DNA of 64,000 nt from Ailanthus altissimus. Its lineage: Eukaryota; Streptophyta; Magnoliopsida; Sapindales; Simaroubaceae. Positions 55,860-64,000 of the stretch are shown here, piece after piece. The DNA lies in assembly GCA_946807835.1 (NCBI GenBank), contig OX327690.1, positions 7,474,501-7,538,500 on the forward strand, written 5' to 3'. Numbering within the stretch: position 1 is the first letter of the stretch; each line of letters opens with the position of its first letter. The position numbers and the translations under genes are program-made. The notes beneath the pieces were generated by a model. That model ran no database searches, was not told the origin of the DNA, and saw only the letters and a program-made list of their open reading frames with translations.

Positions 55860-56640
55860 TTGGATATCCTTGCTTGGTCTAATGAGGATATGTCAGGAAT
55901 AGATCTTACTCTGGCTTCCTACAAGTTAGCTATAAATCCAACATTCGACCAATCAAATAGAAAAAAAAGGATATTCAATCAGGAGAGGAATGAGGAAGTA
56001 GCAGCAGAAGTGGAAAAGTTATTGGTTGTTGGATTCATTAGGGAAGTTACCTACCCAGATTGGTTGACCAATGTTATGATGGTAAAGAAAGCCAATGAAA
56101 TGGGGAGATTGTGTTTTGATTTTCCTCATTTGAACAAGGCATGCCTGAAGGATAGCTTTTCACTCCCCAAGATTAATAAATTGGTTGATTCTACTGCTAG
56201 GCACGAGTTAGTTAGCTTAATGGATGCATTTTCTGGCTACATTCAAATCCTGATGTTTCCTATAGACCGACAGAAGACATCCTTTATAACCTATCAGGGG
56301 ATATATTATGATAAGGTGATGTCGTTCGGTTAACAAAATGCAGGTGCCACGTTTTAAAGGCTATTGAATAAGATGTTCAAACCTCTGATCGGTAAGAATA
56401 TACATGTATGTATAGAGAATATGATAGCAAAATGCAAAAAAGTTGTGGACCATAAGAAGAATTTAAAGAAAGTATTTGAGATCCTAAGGAAAAATGATAT
56501 AAAGCTAAACCCTGAGAAGTGTGCCTTCGGGGCAAGTCTGGAAAATGTTTGGGTTTTATGGTCAACAAAAGAGAGATAGAGGCTAACCTAGATAAGGTCT
56601 AGGCTATTATCAAAATGAAATCTCCAAGCACTTTAAAGAA
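55860..56640 (+). pseudogene. gypsy element H reverse transcriptase
   Basis: A long frame at 55860-56333 (157 codons) includes FAWS-like LAWSNEDMSGID, VVGFIREVTYPDWL, MVKKANEMGRLCFDF, NKACLKDSFSLPKIN, VSLMDAFSGYIQI and YDKVMSFG, then a TAA and frame change. The next frame (56364-56579) carries NKMFKPLIGKNIHVCIENMI, where the expected YVDD catalytic box is changed to CIEN, followed by ILRKNDIKLNPEKCAFG. This is the ordered core of gypsy reverse transcriptase. Inactive. Confidence 0.88.
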
Positions 56641-57239
56641 AATTTAACGGCTTACAGGACGGGTAACAGCTTTGAACAGGATTATTTCCCAAGCCATTAA
56701 CAAAATTTTGAATTCTTTTAGGCAATAAAGAGAAGGGAGAAGAATTGGTAGACCCCAAAATGCGAGGAGGCTTTTTAGTAACTTAAGGTCTAGCTCTTCT
56801 AACATATTCGTCTTGCTATTCTTATAAAAAAAGGATGAGTTATGCTTTATTTGGGTGTTTCAGACCAGGTGGTAAGCTCAATACTGGTCAAAGAGAAAGG
56901 TGGAGTTAACGACTAGTCTATTATATTAGCAAAGCTTTTACCAACTCGAAGAGCAGGTATCCCCTTCAAAAAAGTTAGTGTTGGCCTTGATAGTGTTGAG
57001 AAGAAAATTACGACCGTACTTCTAAGCTTATACAATTATAGTCTTAACTAATCAGTCACTAAGATAGATCATGTATAAACCAAACTTATTAGGTTGTCTA
57101 GTTAGGTGGTCGGTAGAATTAAGTGTATTTGACATATAATACAACCCATGATCAACTATCAAGGGGCAAGCTTTAGCTAATTTGGTGGCTGAATACACAC
57201 TCCGGGACATGAAAGTAAAAGAGTTAGAATAGAAGACCC

Positions 57240-57670
57240 GTGAGAAAAATATAGCGTGGGTGCTTTACATTGATTGGTGTCCAACCTTCAAGGATGTAGA
57301 GTAGGGATCATTCTTACCAGCTCAGAAAGAGACGAGATAAGTTATGCCATACGGTTCATATTCAAAGCCTCTAACAATAAAAGCAAAGTATGATGCCATT
57401 TTAGCCGGACTAAGAATGGCTCAGGCATTAGCAGTTAAGGATATATTAGTAAGAAGCAATTCTCAGTTAGTACTAAACCAAGTAAATGGTAAATTTAAAG
57501 CCCGAGAGGAGAAGATAGTGGCTTACTTAGCAAAAGTAAAAAACTAAATGGGTTAATTCAATGAAGTCATGATGGAATTGATCCCAAAGGGCAAAAATCA
57601 CCGAGTGGATGTTATAGTTCAGTTGGCCTTCAATGAAGAAGCTTAGTTACCATGAACAGTTCTTGTGGAA
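57240..57670 (+). pseudogene. gypsy element H RNase H
   Basis: The frame at 57344-57547 contains AKYDAILAGLRMAQALAV, VRSNSQLVLNQVNGKF and EKIVAYLAKVK, which are the central helix, D-S-Q and C-terminal blocks of the plant gypsy RNase H. The Glu expected in 'NN-AEYEAL' is replaced by Lys-Tyr-Asp. Flanking frames are broken. Inactive. Confidence 0.8.
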
Positions 57671-57879
57671 TTTATCCCAAAGCCAAGTATACAGAAGGAA
57701 GAGTAAGGCATGCAAATTGACCCACAACCCAGTTGGATAGATTATCAAAGATTACATTCAGCATATAACTTTCCCAGCAGATAAGAAAGAAGCCCGAAAA
57801 CTTAAATACTGAGTAGCATGGTACTTGATCGTAGATGTAGTATTGTATAGATGCAACTTTTTTCATTCTTATCTAAGGT

Positions 57880-58954
57880 ACTTGAGACCACAAGAAGTAG
57901 AAAGGGTTCATAAAGAAGTTCATAAAGAGATCTGTGGTAATGATTCAAGGATAGAGGTGTTGGCCTATAAAGTATTTAGAACTAGCTACTATTGGCCTAC
58001 TGCTCTTTAAGATGCCAAAGAGCTGGTCAAACATTGTGATGCATTCCAGAGACTTATAAATAAAATATAGGCACCAGCTGAAAGATTAACTAAAAATGGT
58101 AAGACCGTAGCTATTCACCCAATAGGAGCTGGATTTGATAGGTCCTTACCTCAAAGAAGAAGATCTTGAAAGTATATGGTTGTAGGAGTAGATTACTTCA
58201 CCAAATAGATTGAGACCGAACTTTTTCTCAAGATAACTAAAAACGTGTGTGTGATTTCATTTGAAAGAATGTAATGTGTCGATACAGAATTCTCCACGCA
58301 ATTATTGAGACTATAGGAAGCAATTTGAAACCAAAAGCTTTAAGAACTTCTGTCAATAGTTGAGAGTTCAGTTACTATTTGCATCACTAGCCTATCCTAA
58401 GACCAATGACCAAGTAGAATCCTTCAACAAAAGCATCAAGAAACTATTAAAGAAGAAATTGGCAGACAAGAAAAGAGGATGGGTTGAGGAGCTGTTCACG
58501 GTACTTTGGATTCTTAGAACTATAAGCAATATAGAAATTGGTGAAACCCCATTCCCATTAGCCTTCGGTTGACAGGCAGTAATCCTTGTTGAGATTGGGA
58601 TCCCAAAATGCATCGGGTATTACATTGTTTTAGGGCCACCAACAATGAATTAATTAAAGGACACCTGGACTTAATTGAGCAGTTAAGAGAGAAGGCATAT
58701 AACCATTTACCAACAAAAGGTTGCTAAGTACTATCACAAGAGAGTTTAAGCAAGGGAATTCATAGAAGGTGACCTAGTATTAAGGAGAGTTATATTGAAC
58801 ACGAGAAACCCAGTAGATAGAGTATTCAGACCAACGTGGGAAGACCCCTACAAAGAGATCAAGCGAGTGAAGAAAGCTTATAAGCTTGAAAGAAATGATG
58901 GATAAGCAGTGAAAAAGCCATAGAACACCGAACTACTTTATAAGTATTATCTAT
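57880..58954 (+). pseudogene. gypsy element H integrase and pol C-terminus
   Basis: Zinc-binding region: VHKEVHKEICGNDSRI, TSYYWPT, ELVKHCDAFQ (the H-H-C-C module, with Cys-X2-Cys reduced to Cys-X-Ala). The core shows KYMVVGVDYFTK with a stop for the conserved Trp of TKW, then AYPKTNDQVESFNKSI and GWVEELFTVLWILRT, followed by ETPFPLAFG. The frame ends with ELLYKYYL near 58954, matching the 'N-EHL-PYY' end of gypsy pol. Interrupted, inactive. Confidence 0.83.
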
Positions 58955-59119
58955 GAGGTTTATAAATTATTGTCTTGCAAGAAATAAATTTCTATAAATT
59001 TATTGTACTTGGATAGAATACTTTTAACAAAAAATATTTTCTTTCATGTACTCTTAAATGAATGATCATTTATAATCCAAATTGAATAGTTGCTCATACT
59101 TGTGTGGTAATGAAAACCT

Positions 59120-59540
59120 TGAAGATGGGTCAACGCCTTTAGAGGTAGTCCTTGCATAGACGGGGTACTCATGAGGTTACCCATAATCAGTTGGGCAAGG
59201 TAATACTCCTAGAAATAGTCTCTATAAGATTGCAGCACTCAAGGGGTTACCCCAAGAAAAAGGTTAACGCTCTTAGAGATAGTCCTTATGGAGGTACAAC
59301 ACTCAAGAGGTCACCCAGTATTAGGAAGCAATAAGGTTATCATTTTTAGAAGTAGTCTCTACATAGGTGAGGCACTTAAGAGGTTACCTATGAATGAGAA
59401 AATGGTCAATGCCTTAGAAGTAGTCCTTGTAGATGTGTGACATTTAAGAGGTTACCCATAATTAGCTAGGTAGAGTAATGTTCTAAAATGTAGTCTTTAC
59501 AGGGTACGACACTTAAGAGATTACCTAGACTCAGCCAAAT
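59120..59540 (+). repeat. Tandem repeat array, about six units of 64-73 bp
   Basis: Each unit has the anchors CCTTTAGAGGTAGTCCTT, then GGTGCGACACTCAAGAGGTT and ACCCATAATCAG, with variation. Successive TAGTC anchors end at about 59150, 59220, 59284, 59357, 59425 and 59495, spacing 70, 64, 73, 68 and 70. It lies between the pol end of element H and the antisense frame, where Tat/Ogre elements carry such arrays. Confidence 0.8.
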
Positions 59541-59616
59541 AAGAATAAACACCCATTAAAGATCTCTTGAAAGTAAGAATAGTTAAGGCATTAAAAAAAG
59601 TTAACTCAAGACACGA

Positions 59617-59811
59617 CTAGCATAAGTTGAAGGTTAGGAAAACATTAGTAGATAAGGGAACAATGGCTTGAGCTTGAATAATGGGAGCAGTGGTCTGGGC
59701 TTGAAAATCGGGATCAATAGCTTGATCCTGAACAAAGAGAGTAGTATCAACAAGAGCAGGATTAGTCACCTTAGCCTTCTGGGCCTAGGAAGCCTCTCTC
59801 TTAGGGGCTTG
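59617..59811 (-). pseudogene. Antisense reading frame at the 3' end of gypsy element H
   Basis: On the minus strand 59811-59617 reads as an Ala, Pro and Gln-rich protein (AQKAKVTNPALVDTT, LFVQDQAIDPDFQAQ, TTAPIIQAQAIVPLS), ending in TAG at 59617-59619 with one TAG at 59785-59787. Some Tat-lineage elements have an extra gene in antisense orientation downstream of pol, and this frame is in the right place. I recognise no domain. The 5' part is cut by the neighbouring LTR. Confidence 0.4.
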
Positions 59812-61165
59812 TGTAGTAATCAGTATCCACGATTGGTAAGAATAAGTATTTATATATGTATAAATATATGTATTTTATTTGTATGTTGATGATACTTGAT
59901 TTATATATTGTTATTAGTAGTGTTTGTATAGGTTAAGGTGATACTATTAGCATTGGGTTTAATTGCAAGACTTTAGATTTATTTTAGGGACCAAATTGTA
60001 ATACTTTGAAAGTTTTAGGGGTAAATTCGTAAATACCAAAAATTAGCCACTTAGTATAAAAATACACTTTTAAAACCCTATTTCTCTCATTTTGGTCGAG
60101 CTACCTCTTTTAGAGAGAGAGAAGAGAGAAAAAGAGGGGAGAGAAAGAGAAGAAGGAGAAGAAAAAGAAGAAGAAATTGGAATTTTGGATCTTAAGAGGT
60201 ATATTACAACTATTTCTCAATTTATTAGTATTAATTAAGTTAATTTCTTTAAGTTTTGATTTCTGGAAATATGTATAATTGAAGATTTGATGTGTATTTC
60301 GTATGATATTGTGAGAATTGATGATGATCTATAAGATAGTTTGATCAATTATGATGGATTGTAGAATTTTTGCTTGATAGTCTCTTGATCCAAGAATTTT
60401 ATAAATTGTTGTGATTCGATTCTGGTTTTGAATTTTGATTATATGAAATTAGACATGTTTAGTATCATTTGAGACTTTGAATCGATTCAAAATTCTAGAA
60501 ATTGAATTTTTTGTGAATTTACCAAAATGACCCTGAAATTCTAGAAATTTCCTATATGAACAGTATAATACAGTGACGAACAATATTTGTCCTACTGAAT
60601 AATCTTCAAAAATTACGAATTTGTGGAATATGATAAGTTTATATGTCTAATATGATATACTCGGAATTGAGAATTTAGATCAATGTGGTTGAAATGTTAT
60701 GATTTTCTAAAGTATATCCGCTCATTACAGTATTTGATTAATAGATTTTTAAAGCTATGGAATAAAATAGTTTTAAAATACTTTTGGCAGTGATTTGGAA
60801 GTGAAATATTTATCATGGACTGAGATATGTGTTAAGAGTAATTATGTGGTAGTTTTATAATTTTTGAGTTAGTATATGATTTTATAAAATTGGGAGATGG
60901 AATACTGTTTAGTAAGTATCTTGATCCTGTCAGGTTAGTAGTTTGGATTCGATGATGTGTATGGAATAGATTGTGTAGGAATTTTGATAAAATATTCATA
61001 TATAAGAAGGATATATGAGTCAAGAATGATATATTCTGATTTTGGAGTAATTGGACATCATTTGATGTATTAGAAAATTTTGTGTAATATTATTTATGAG
61101 TGCAAATGCAGTGAATGAATGTAAGTGATGTCGTGTGTCGGATCTTTTGGGTCTGGGGCGTGACA
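59812..61165 (+). repeat. LTR of a Del/Tekay-like Ty3-gypsy element
   Basis: Begins TGTAGTAATCAG and ends GGGTCTGGGGCGTGACA, followed nine bases later by a perfect initiator tRNA-Met primer site. The end wording is typical of Del/Tekay chromovirus LTRs. A GA-rich tract at 60110-60175 probably belongs to the transcribed leader. Confidence 0.75.
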
Positions 61166-61173
61166 GCTTTTAT

Positions 61174-61185
61174 TGGTATCAGAGC
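61174..61185 (+). other. Primer binding site, initiator tRNA-Met type, perfect
   Basis: TGGTATCAGAGC, an exact match. It follows the LTR end and is followed by a short gag-like start (about 61320, MTQYPRAAKIVVVV), after which the element is truncated, by about 61440. Confidence 0.85.
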
Positions 61186-61550
61186 TAAGATATGATTCTG
61201 TAGACTTCTCAGTGTCGAGTCAAGGGAACCGAGCAGATGCCAAATCCTTAGGATTGTATTTGTAGCTTTGTTATGTAAAAGTTTGACATATTCCTTAAAT
61301 TTTGTATGATTTTGTGAAGATGACACAGTATCCAAGAGCTGCTAAGATTGTTGTTGTTGTGGATAATGGTACCTTGTGGATCTTAATGTTACCATTTAGA
61401 TTTTCTTTTAAGTTATGACTAATATGCTTAGTAAGAGTGATGTTGAATATCTTATAATGATAATTTGCATGTGATAGAGCAAATTGAGATAATTTTCTCA
61501 ATGACAAAATATAGAGAAGTAGAGTATTGAAGACATCAATTGAAATAACT

Positions 61551-61556
61551 TTTATT
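61551..61556 (-). terminator. Poly(A) signal of the LOG gene
   Basis: AATAAA on the minus strand, 55 bases past the inferred full-length stop codon at 61611-61613 and therefore well placed for 3'-end formation of this gene. Confidence 0.6.
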
Positions 61557-61610
61557 GAAAAGGAAAACAACAACACAACAACAATAGCAGTAACAAAAAT
61601 ACAATAGAGG

Positions 61611-62265
61611 CTACGGAGTGAGATTTAAGTCTATTTTGCGCTTCTTTTGACTGTCATGAGTAGACCAATTTAACTGATGCAATGTTGGATTAGACAAAGG
61701 AATAAAAGACTGCAATTGATCAATCAATTGATCAACAGTTGGAGCTGAAATAAGAATCCGTCGTGCTAGAAGTGGGATGAATTGTGTTCCCGCTGCATAG
61801 TCAAAAAAAAGATATCAACCCGTCGTAAAAACCATTAACATTTAACAAACCAATGGGTTTTTGGTGGATTTGTAATTGTGCCCATGAGACAATTTGAAAA
61901 ATTTCCTCCAAGGTCCCGAAACCTCCTGGTAGAGCTATGAAAGCATCTGCATGCCTAAGCATTTGAGCCATTCGTTCATGCATAGATGAGACTTGTAACT
62001 CATCCCCAACTGTTTTTCCTACAATATTTTCAATAGCTAGAGGTTTTGGAATAATACCCAAAACTCGACTACCTTTATTGTGTGCAGCTTTTGCTACAGA
62101 CCCCATTAACCCTCGGTTACCTCCTCCATATACTAAATGTATATTTCGCTCAGCTAATACCTTACCAAGATTTTCTGCAACTTTTGTAAACTCTTCAGTA
62201 TTCCCAGGGTTAGATCCACAAAAGACACAAATTTTTGTGAATCGACGAGCTGAGGTTTCCTCCAT
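61611..62265 (-). pseudogene. LOG: Cytokinin riboside 5'-monophosphate phosphoribohydrolase (LONELY GUY), intronless, frame broken at a T8 run
   Basis: LOG enzymes remove ribose 5'-phosphate from cytokinin nucleotides and release the active free base in the cytosol. The ATG is at 62265-62263 (MEETSARRFTKICVFCGS); an in-frame GTG four codons upstream is not used. Seen: Rossmann-type YGGGNRGLMG at 46-55, the family signature PGGFGTLEE at 113-121, and a Glu-rich active region. The open frame ends after 154 residues at TGA 61803-61801, inside a run of eight T (plus-strand A 61803-61810). Removing one base keeps homology going (GTQFIPLLARRILISAP, then LIDQLQSFIP and HQLNWS) to a TAG at 61613-61611, total 217 residues, the usual LOG length. 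The C-terminus DLNLTP resembles an EAR motif. Unlike canonical LOG genes it has no introns. Either a genuine frameshift or a homopolymer error. Confidence 0.9.
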
Positions 62266-62325
62266 TGTTATGCTCACCCTAATCTTTGAATGTTTTTGAG
62301 TTTGTATAAGGATGCAAAAATAATG

Positions 62326-62333
62326 TATTTATA
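62326..62333 (-). promoter_or_regulatory. TATA box of the LOG gene
   Basis: TATAAATA on the minus strand, about 60 bp upstream of the ATG at 62265, which would leave a leader of roughly 30 bases. Its presence argues that this intronless copy has a promoter of its own. Confidence 0.6.
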
Positions 62334-62410
62334 GAGAAACAAATTGATAATAGCTATAGAGCATATGTGTAAGTATGTTCAAGTATATATTTTTCTCGAT
62401 TCTTGTGAGG

Positions 62411-62441
<31 letters not shown>

Positions 62442-63010
62442 TGAGTTTTACTTTATCATTTTATAAGGGACAATAGGCCGCAAAATCTTGAATAAATATA
62501 TGTTGATATGTAAGTGTGATAAAAATTGTGTCGGAAGCGTGATGAGTTAGGTAAGATAATTAAGAAAAGTCAATAAAGGCCTATTTTATGGATTTAAGGA
62601 CTTTGCCGTTTTGGCATTAATGGCCGACAATGTATCTATGACTTGAAGACTTTTTGAGCTAACAATTGAATTTGGACATGAGGCCAAATTAACTTTATTA
62701 ATTACAAAGATTTTTGTGGTCTTAACATTGATTTTTGGCCGATAGATTAAAAGCAGATATGAAGAAAGATAAAGCACACTTGACATAAAGATAAAACAGT
62801 AGTCAGTCTTTCTTTGATGTGATAGAGCAACACGGATCTAGTTTCTGTGAAAATAGAAACAACAATGTAGGTCAAAATGAGTCTCCCTGGTCGCTTTCAT
62901 CTGTGTCGTATCCGTGAGAGAGGAACTTATGGAGTTGTTATTCCCATATAGTGAATGAGGCTCTGGCTAAGTGGAATGTGGGTCTACCATATCTTGATCT
63001 TCTCTAGGTG
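62334..63010. other. No gene recognised; poly(A)-rich tract
   Basis: Plus-strand A run at 62411-62428 followed by GAAAA repeats. The remainder is AT-rich with short frames that show no conserved motif. Confidence 0.45.
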
Positions 63011-63017
63011 AGCTGGT

Positions 63018-63200
63018 CTAGATGAGGGATGTGCTAGCTTCCTCTTGTATTTGGGTGTCGGTTGGATAAAGTTGGGATTCTTGATAGAGGGATAAGTCAA
63101 GATTGGGTTGGTGTTGGTCAGGTTCTGTTGGGACAACTAGCTGAGATTGGGTAGGTTCTGTCGGGACAAGTGGCTGAGGCCATTGGTGAAGGTTATCCAT
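63018..63200 (-). CDS. Small Pro/Gln-rich open frame, unrecognised
   Basis: Sixty codons from an ATG at 63200, with an internal repeat: LVPTEPTQSQ then LVVPTEPDQHQ. The composition (Pro, Gln, Thr, Ser) suggests a disordered protein. It lies 102 bases after the end of the larger coding region at 63303-64000 on the same strand, so the two probably belong to one unit. No family recognised. Confidence 0.4.
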   Translation of the reverse strand: MDNLHQWPQPLVPTEPTQSQLVVPTEPDQHQPNLDLSLYQESQLYPTDTQIQEEASTSLI

Positions 63201-63302
63201 TTCTTATATGTATCTGGCATAATAAGTCATGTTTGGGATATGGTGATGGTAGGTAGAGTAATTTGTATTTCTATGATGTGAAAGATGATGTTTTTGTCTT
63301 TG

Positions 63303-64000
63303 TTAGAATTTGAGTATATTGGCAAAATTCAGTTCTTCTGCAAAGTCATCTTCAACCTGTTCCCAAGGCGCAGCATCTTCTGGGGAGATCCAAACGGACG
63401 GAGGAATTATCTGATTTTCTTGAGCAAGAATTCTTTCAAGTTCTCTCTTTTGCTGGATTACTTCTTCAGGCTAGAGCTTAATTGATCCCTTTAGTGAAAG
63501 GGTAAAGATGAGGTAATCCTTGACAGTGGGGTAATAATGGATCTCATGATTCGAAACAATTATACCCTTCCTTTGGAGAAGTAAGACAGACCAAAGATGT
63601 TGTCTGGGGACTGCAGCATTTGTGTTGTTTGCAATCATGTGTTGAAATTTAGTTATCCACCATGTTTTTGGGTAAAACCATTGGAGAAAAATCAGGGCTG
63701 GATGATCTTCATCACATTTTTCTAATTTTTGGAGGGTTCTAAGTAATGGAAATTCCATGGCGATTGTATACAGATCCAATAGGTACCATAACAAGTAAAG
63801 GACAGATTTGGACCATTGGGAAAATGGGAAAAAATAGTGCAGGTGAAAGAAAGGGTATTCCAAGTTGAACGAAGGGCCACCAAGAACTGTGAGGCCGTGT
63901 TCTTGGACTGCCAAGATGGCGTAGTGTCTGATGAATTCTTTGGCACGGGAATGGAGTGTTCTGGTTCTGATTAGGTCTGGAAATTGTGGTTGAGTAAAAG
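63303..64000 (-). pseudogene. Unrecognised coding region, one internal TAG, runs off the window
   Basis: On the minus strand the frame is open from the window edge to a TAG at 63473-63471 and stays coding-like beyond it (PEEVIQQKRELERILAQEN, PPSVWISPEDAAPWEQVE) to a TAA at 63305-63303. This gives about 232 codons with a single stop. The protein is rich in Trp, Tyr, Phe and Leu (FFPFSQWSKSVLYLLWYLL, FLQWFYPKTWW, LWSVLLLQRKG) and ends in an acidic, Gln-rich tail. I do not recognise the family; a retroelement structural or accessory protein is possible. The lack of a signal peptide in view is uninformative as the N-terminus is outside. Confidence 0.55.

Larger units (their letters stand above)
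53446..59811 (+). mobile_element. Tat-like Ty3-gypsy element H, decayed
   Basis: Plus-strand order: primer site, gag, protease, reverse transcriptase, RNase H, integrase (gypsy order), pol end near 58954, a tandem repeat array, and an antisense frame. It is cut at 59812 by a Del/Tekay-like LTR, and its own LTRs were not delimited. Numerous stops and frameshifts. A 3' noncoding region with tandem repeats between pol and the LTR is a known trait of Tat/Ogre elements. Confidence 0.85.

Noticed and set aside
61174..61185. TGGTATCAGAGC considered as part of a tRNA gene
   Set aside because: It is a retrotransposon primer site next to an LTR end; no cloverleaf can be drawn around it. No convincing tRNA or rRNA gene was found elsewhere.
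62275..62277. Upstream GTG as start of LOG
   Set aside because: Plant nuclear genes use ATG; an ATG four codons downstream fits LOG N-termini and the short leader behind the TATA box.

Overview
The window looks like an AT-rich, repeat-dense stretch of a eudicot plant nuclear genome. The evidence is a spliced plant-type MCM6 gene with plant cell-cycle promoter motifs, a LONELY GUY (LOG) cytokinin-activation gene, and decayed Ty1-copia and Ty3-gypsy retrotransposons with plant-type primer binding sites. The species cannot be named from sequence alone. Only two host genes are recognisable: MCM6 (30472-35931, +, 18 exons) and an intronless LOG gene (61611-62265, -) whose frame is broken by a homopolymer.

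Layout. 1-5500: a decayed Ty1-copia element (copy A) with its 2.0-kb 3' LTR, inserted into an Athila-like gypsy gag (5501-6480). 7040-20700: a minus-strand Ty3-gypsy element (G1) split by an LTR of the copia family (LTR C). LTR C is itself split by a nearly full-length copia element (copy B, 8762-17455) with a perfect 5-bp target duplication. 21350-25400: a second minus-strand gypsy element (G2) with primer site and 5' LTR. 26780-29214: a foldback, Mutator-like element with a second member of its family nested in its right arm. 30241-36290: MCM6 with two E2F sites, three site II motifs and a telo-box upstream. 36560-37062: a probable miniature LTR retrotransposon (TRIM). 37849-38773: another long-palindrome element with a 10-bp target duplication. 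38784-44363: AT-rich, with one possible transposon-derived coding patch. 44364-46377: solo LTR D of the copia family. 46991-49910: a 2.9-kb terminal-inverted-repeat element with a 10-bp target duplication, holding an Athila-like LTR fragment (E) and an unidentified open frame. 51380-52720: Athila-like LTR fragment F. 53446-59811: a Tat-like gypsy element (H) with a 3' tandem repeat array and an antisense reading frame. 59812-61440: the 5' end of a Del/Tekay-like gypsy element. 61551-62333: the LOG gene. 63018-64000: an unrecognised coding region on the minus strand.

The two host genes are unrelated in function: MCM6 is a replicative helicase subunit, and LOG releases active cytokinin. Both carry a lesion at a single short site. 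MCM6 exon 9 lacks a usable GT donor in the correct phase, and LOG has one extra base in a run of eight. Each could be a genuine allele or a base-calling or assembly error, and a reader should settle this before treating either gene as functional or dead. The rest is a record of layered insertion and decay. I saw no clear evidence of a wholly new biological system. The least explained items are the minus-strand coding region at the right edge and the open frame inside the 46991-49910 element.
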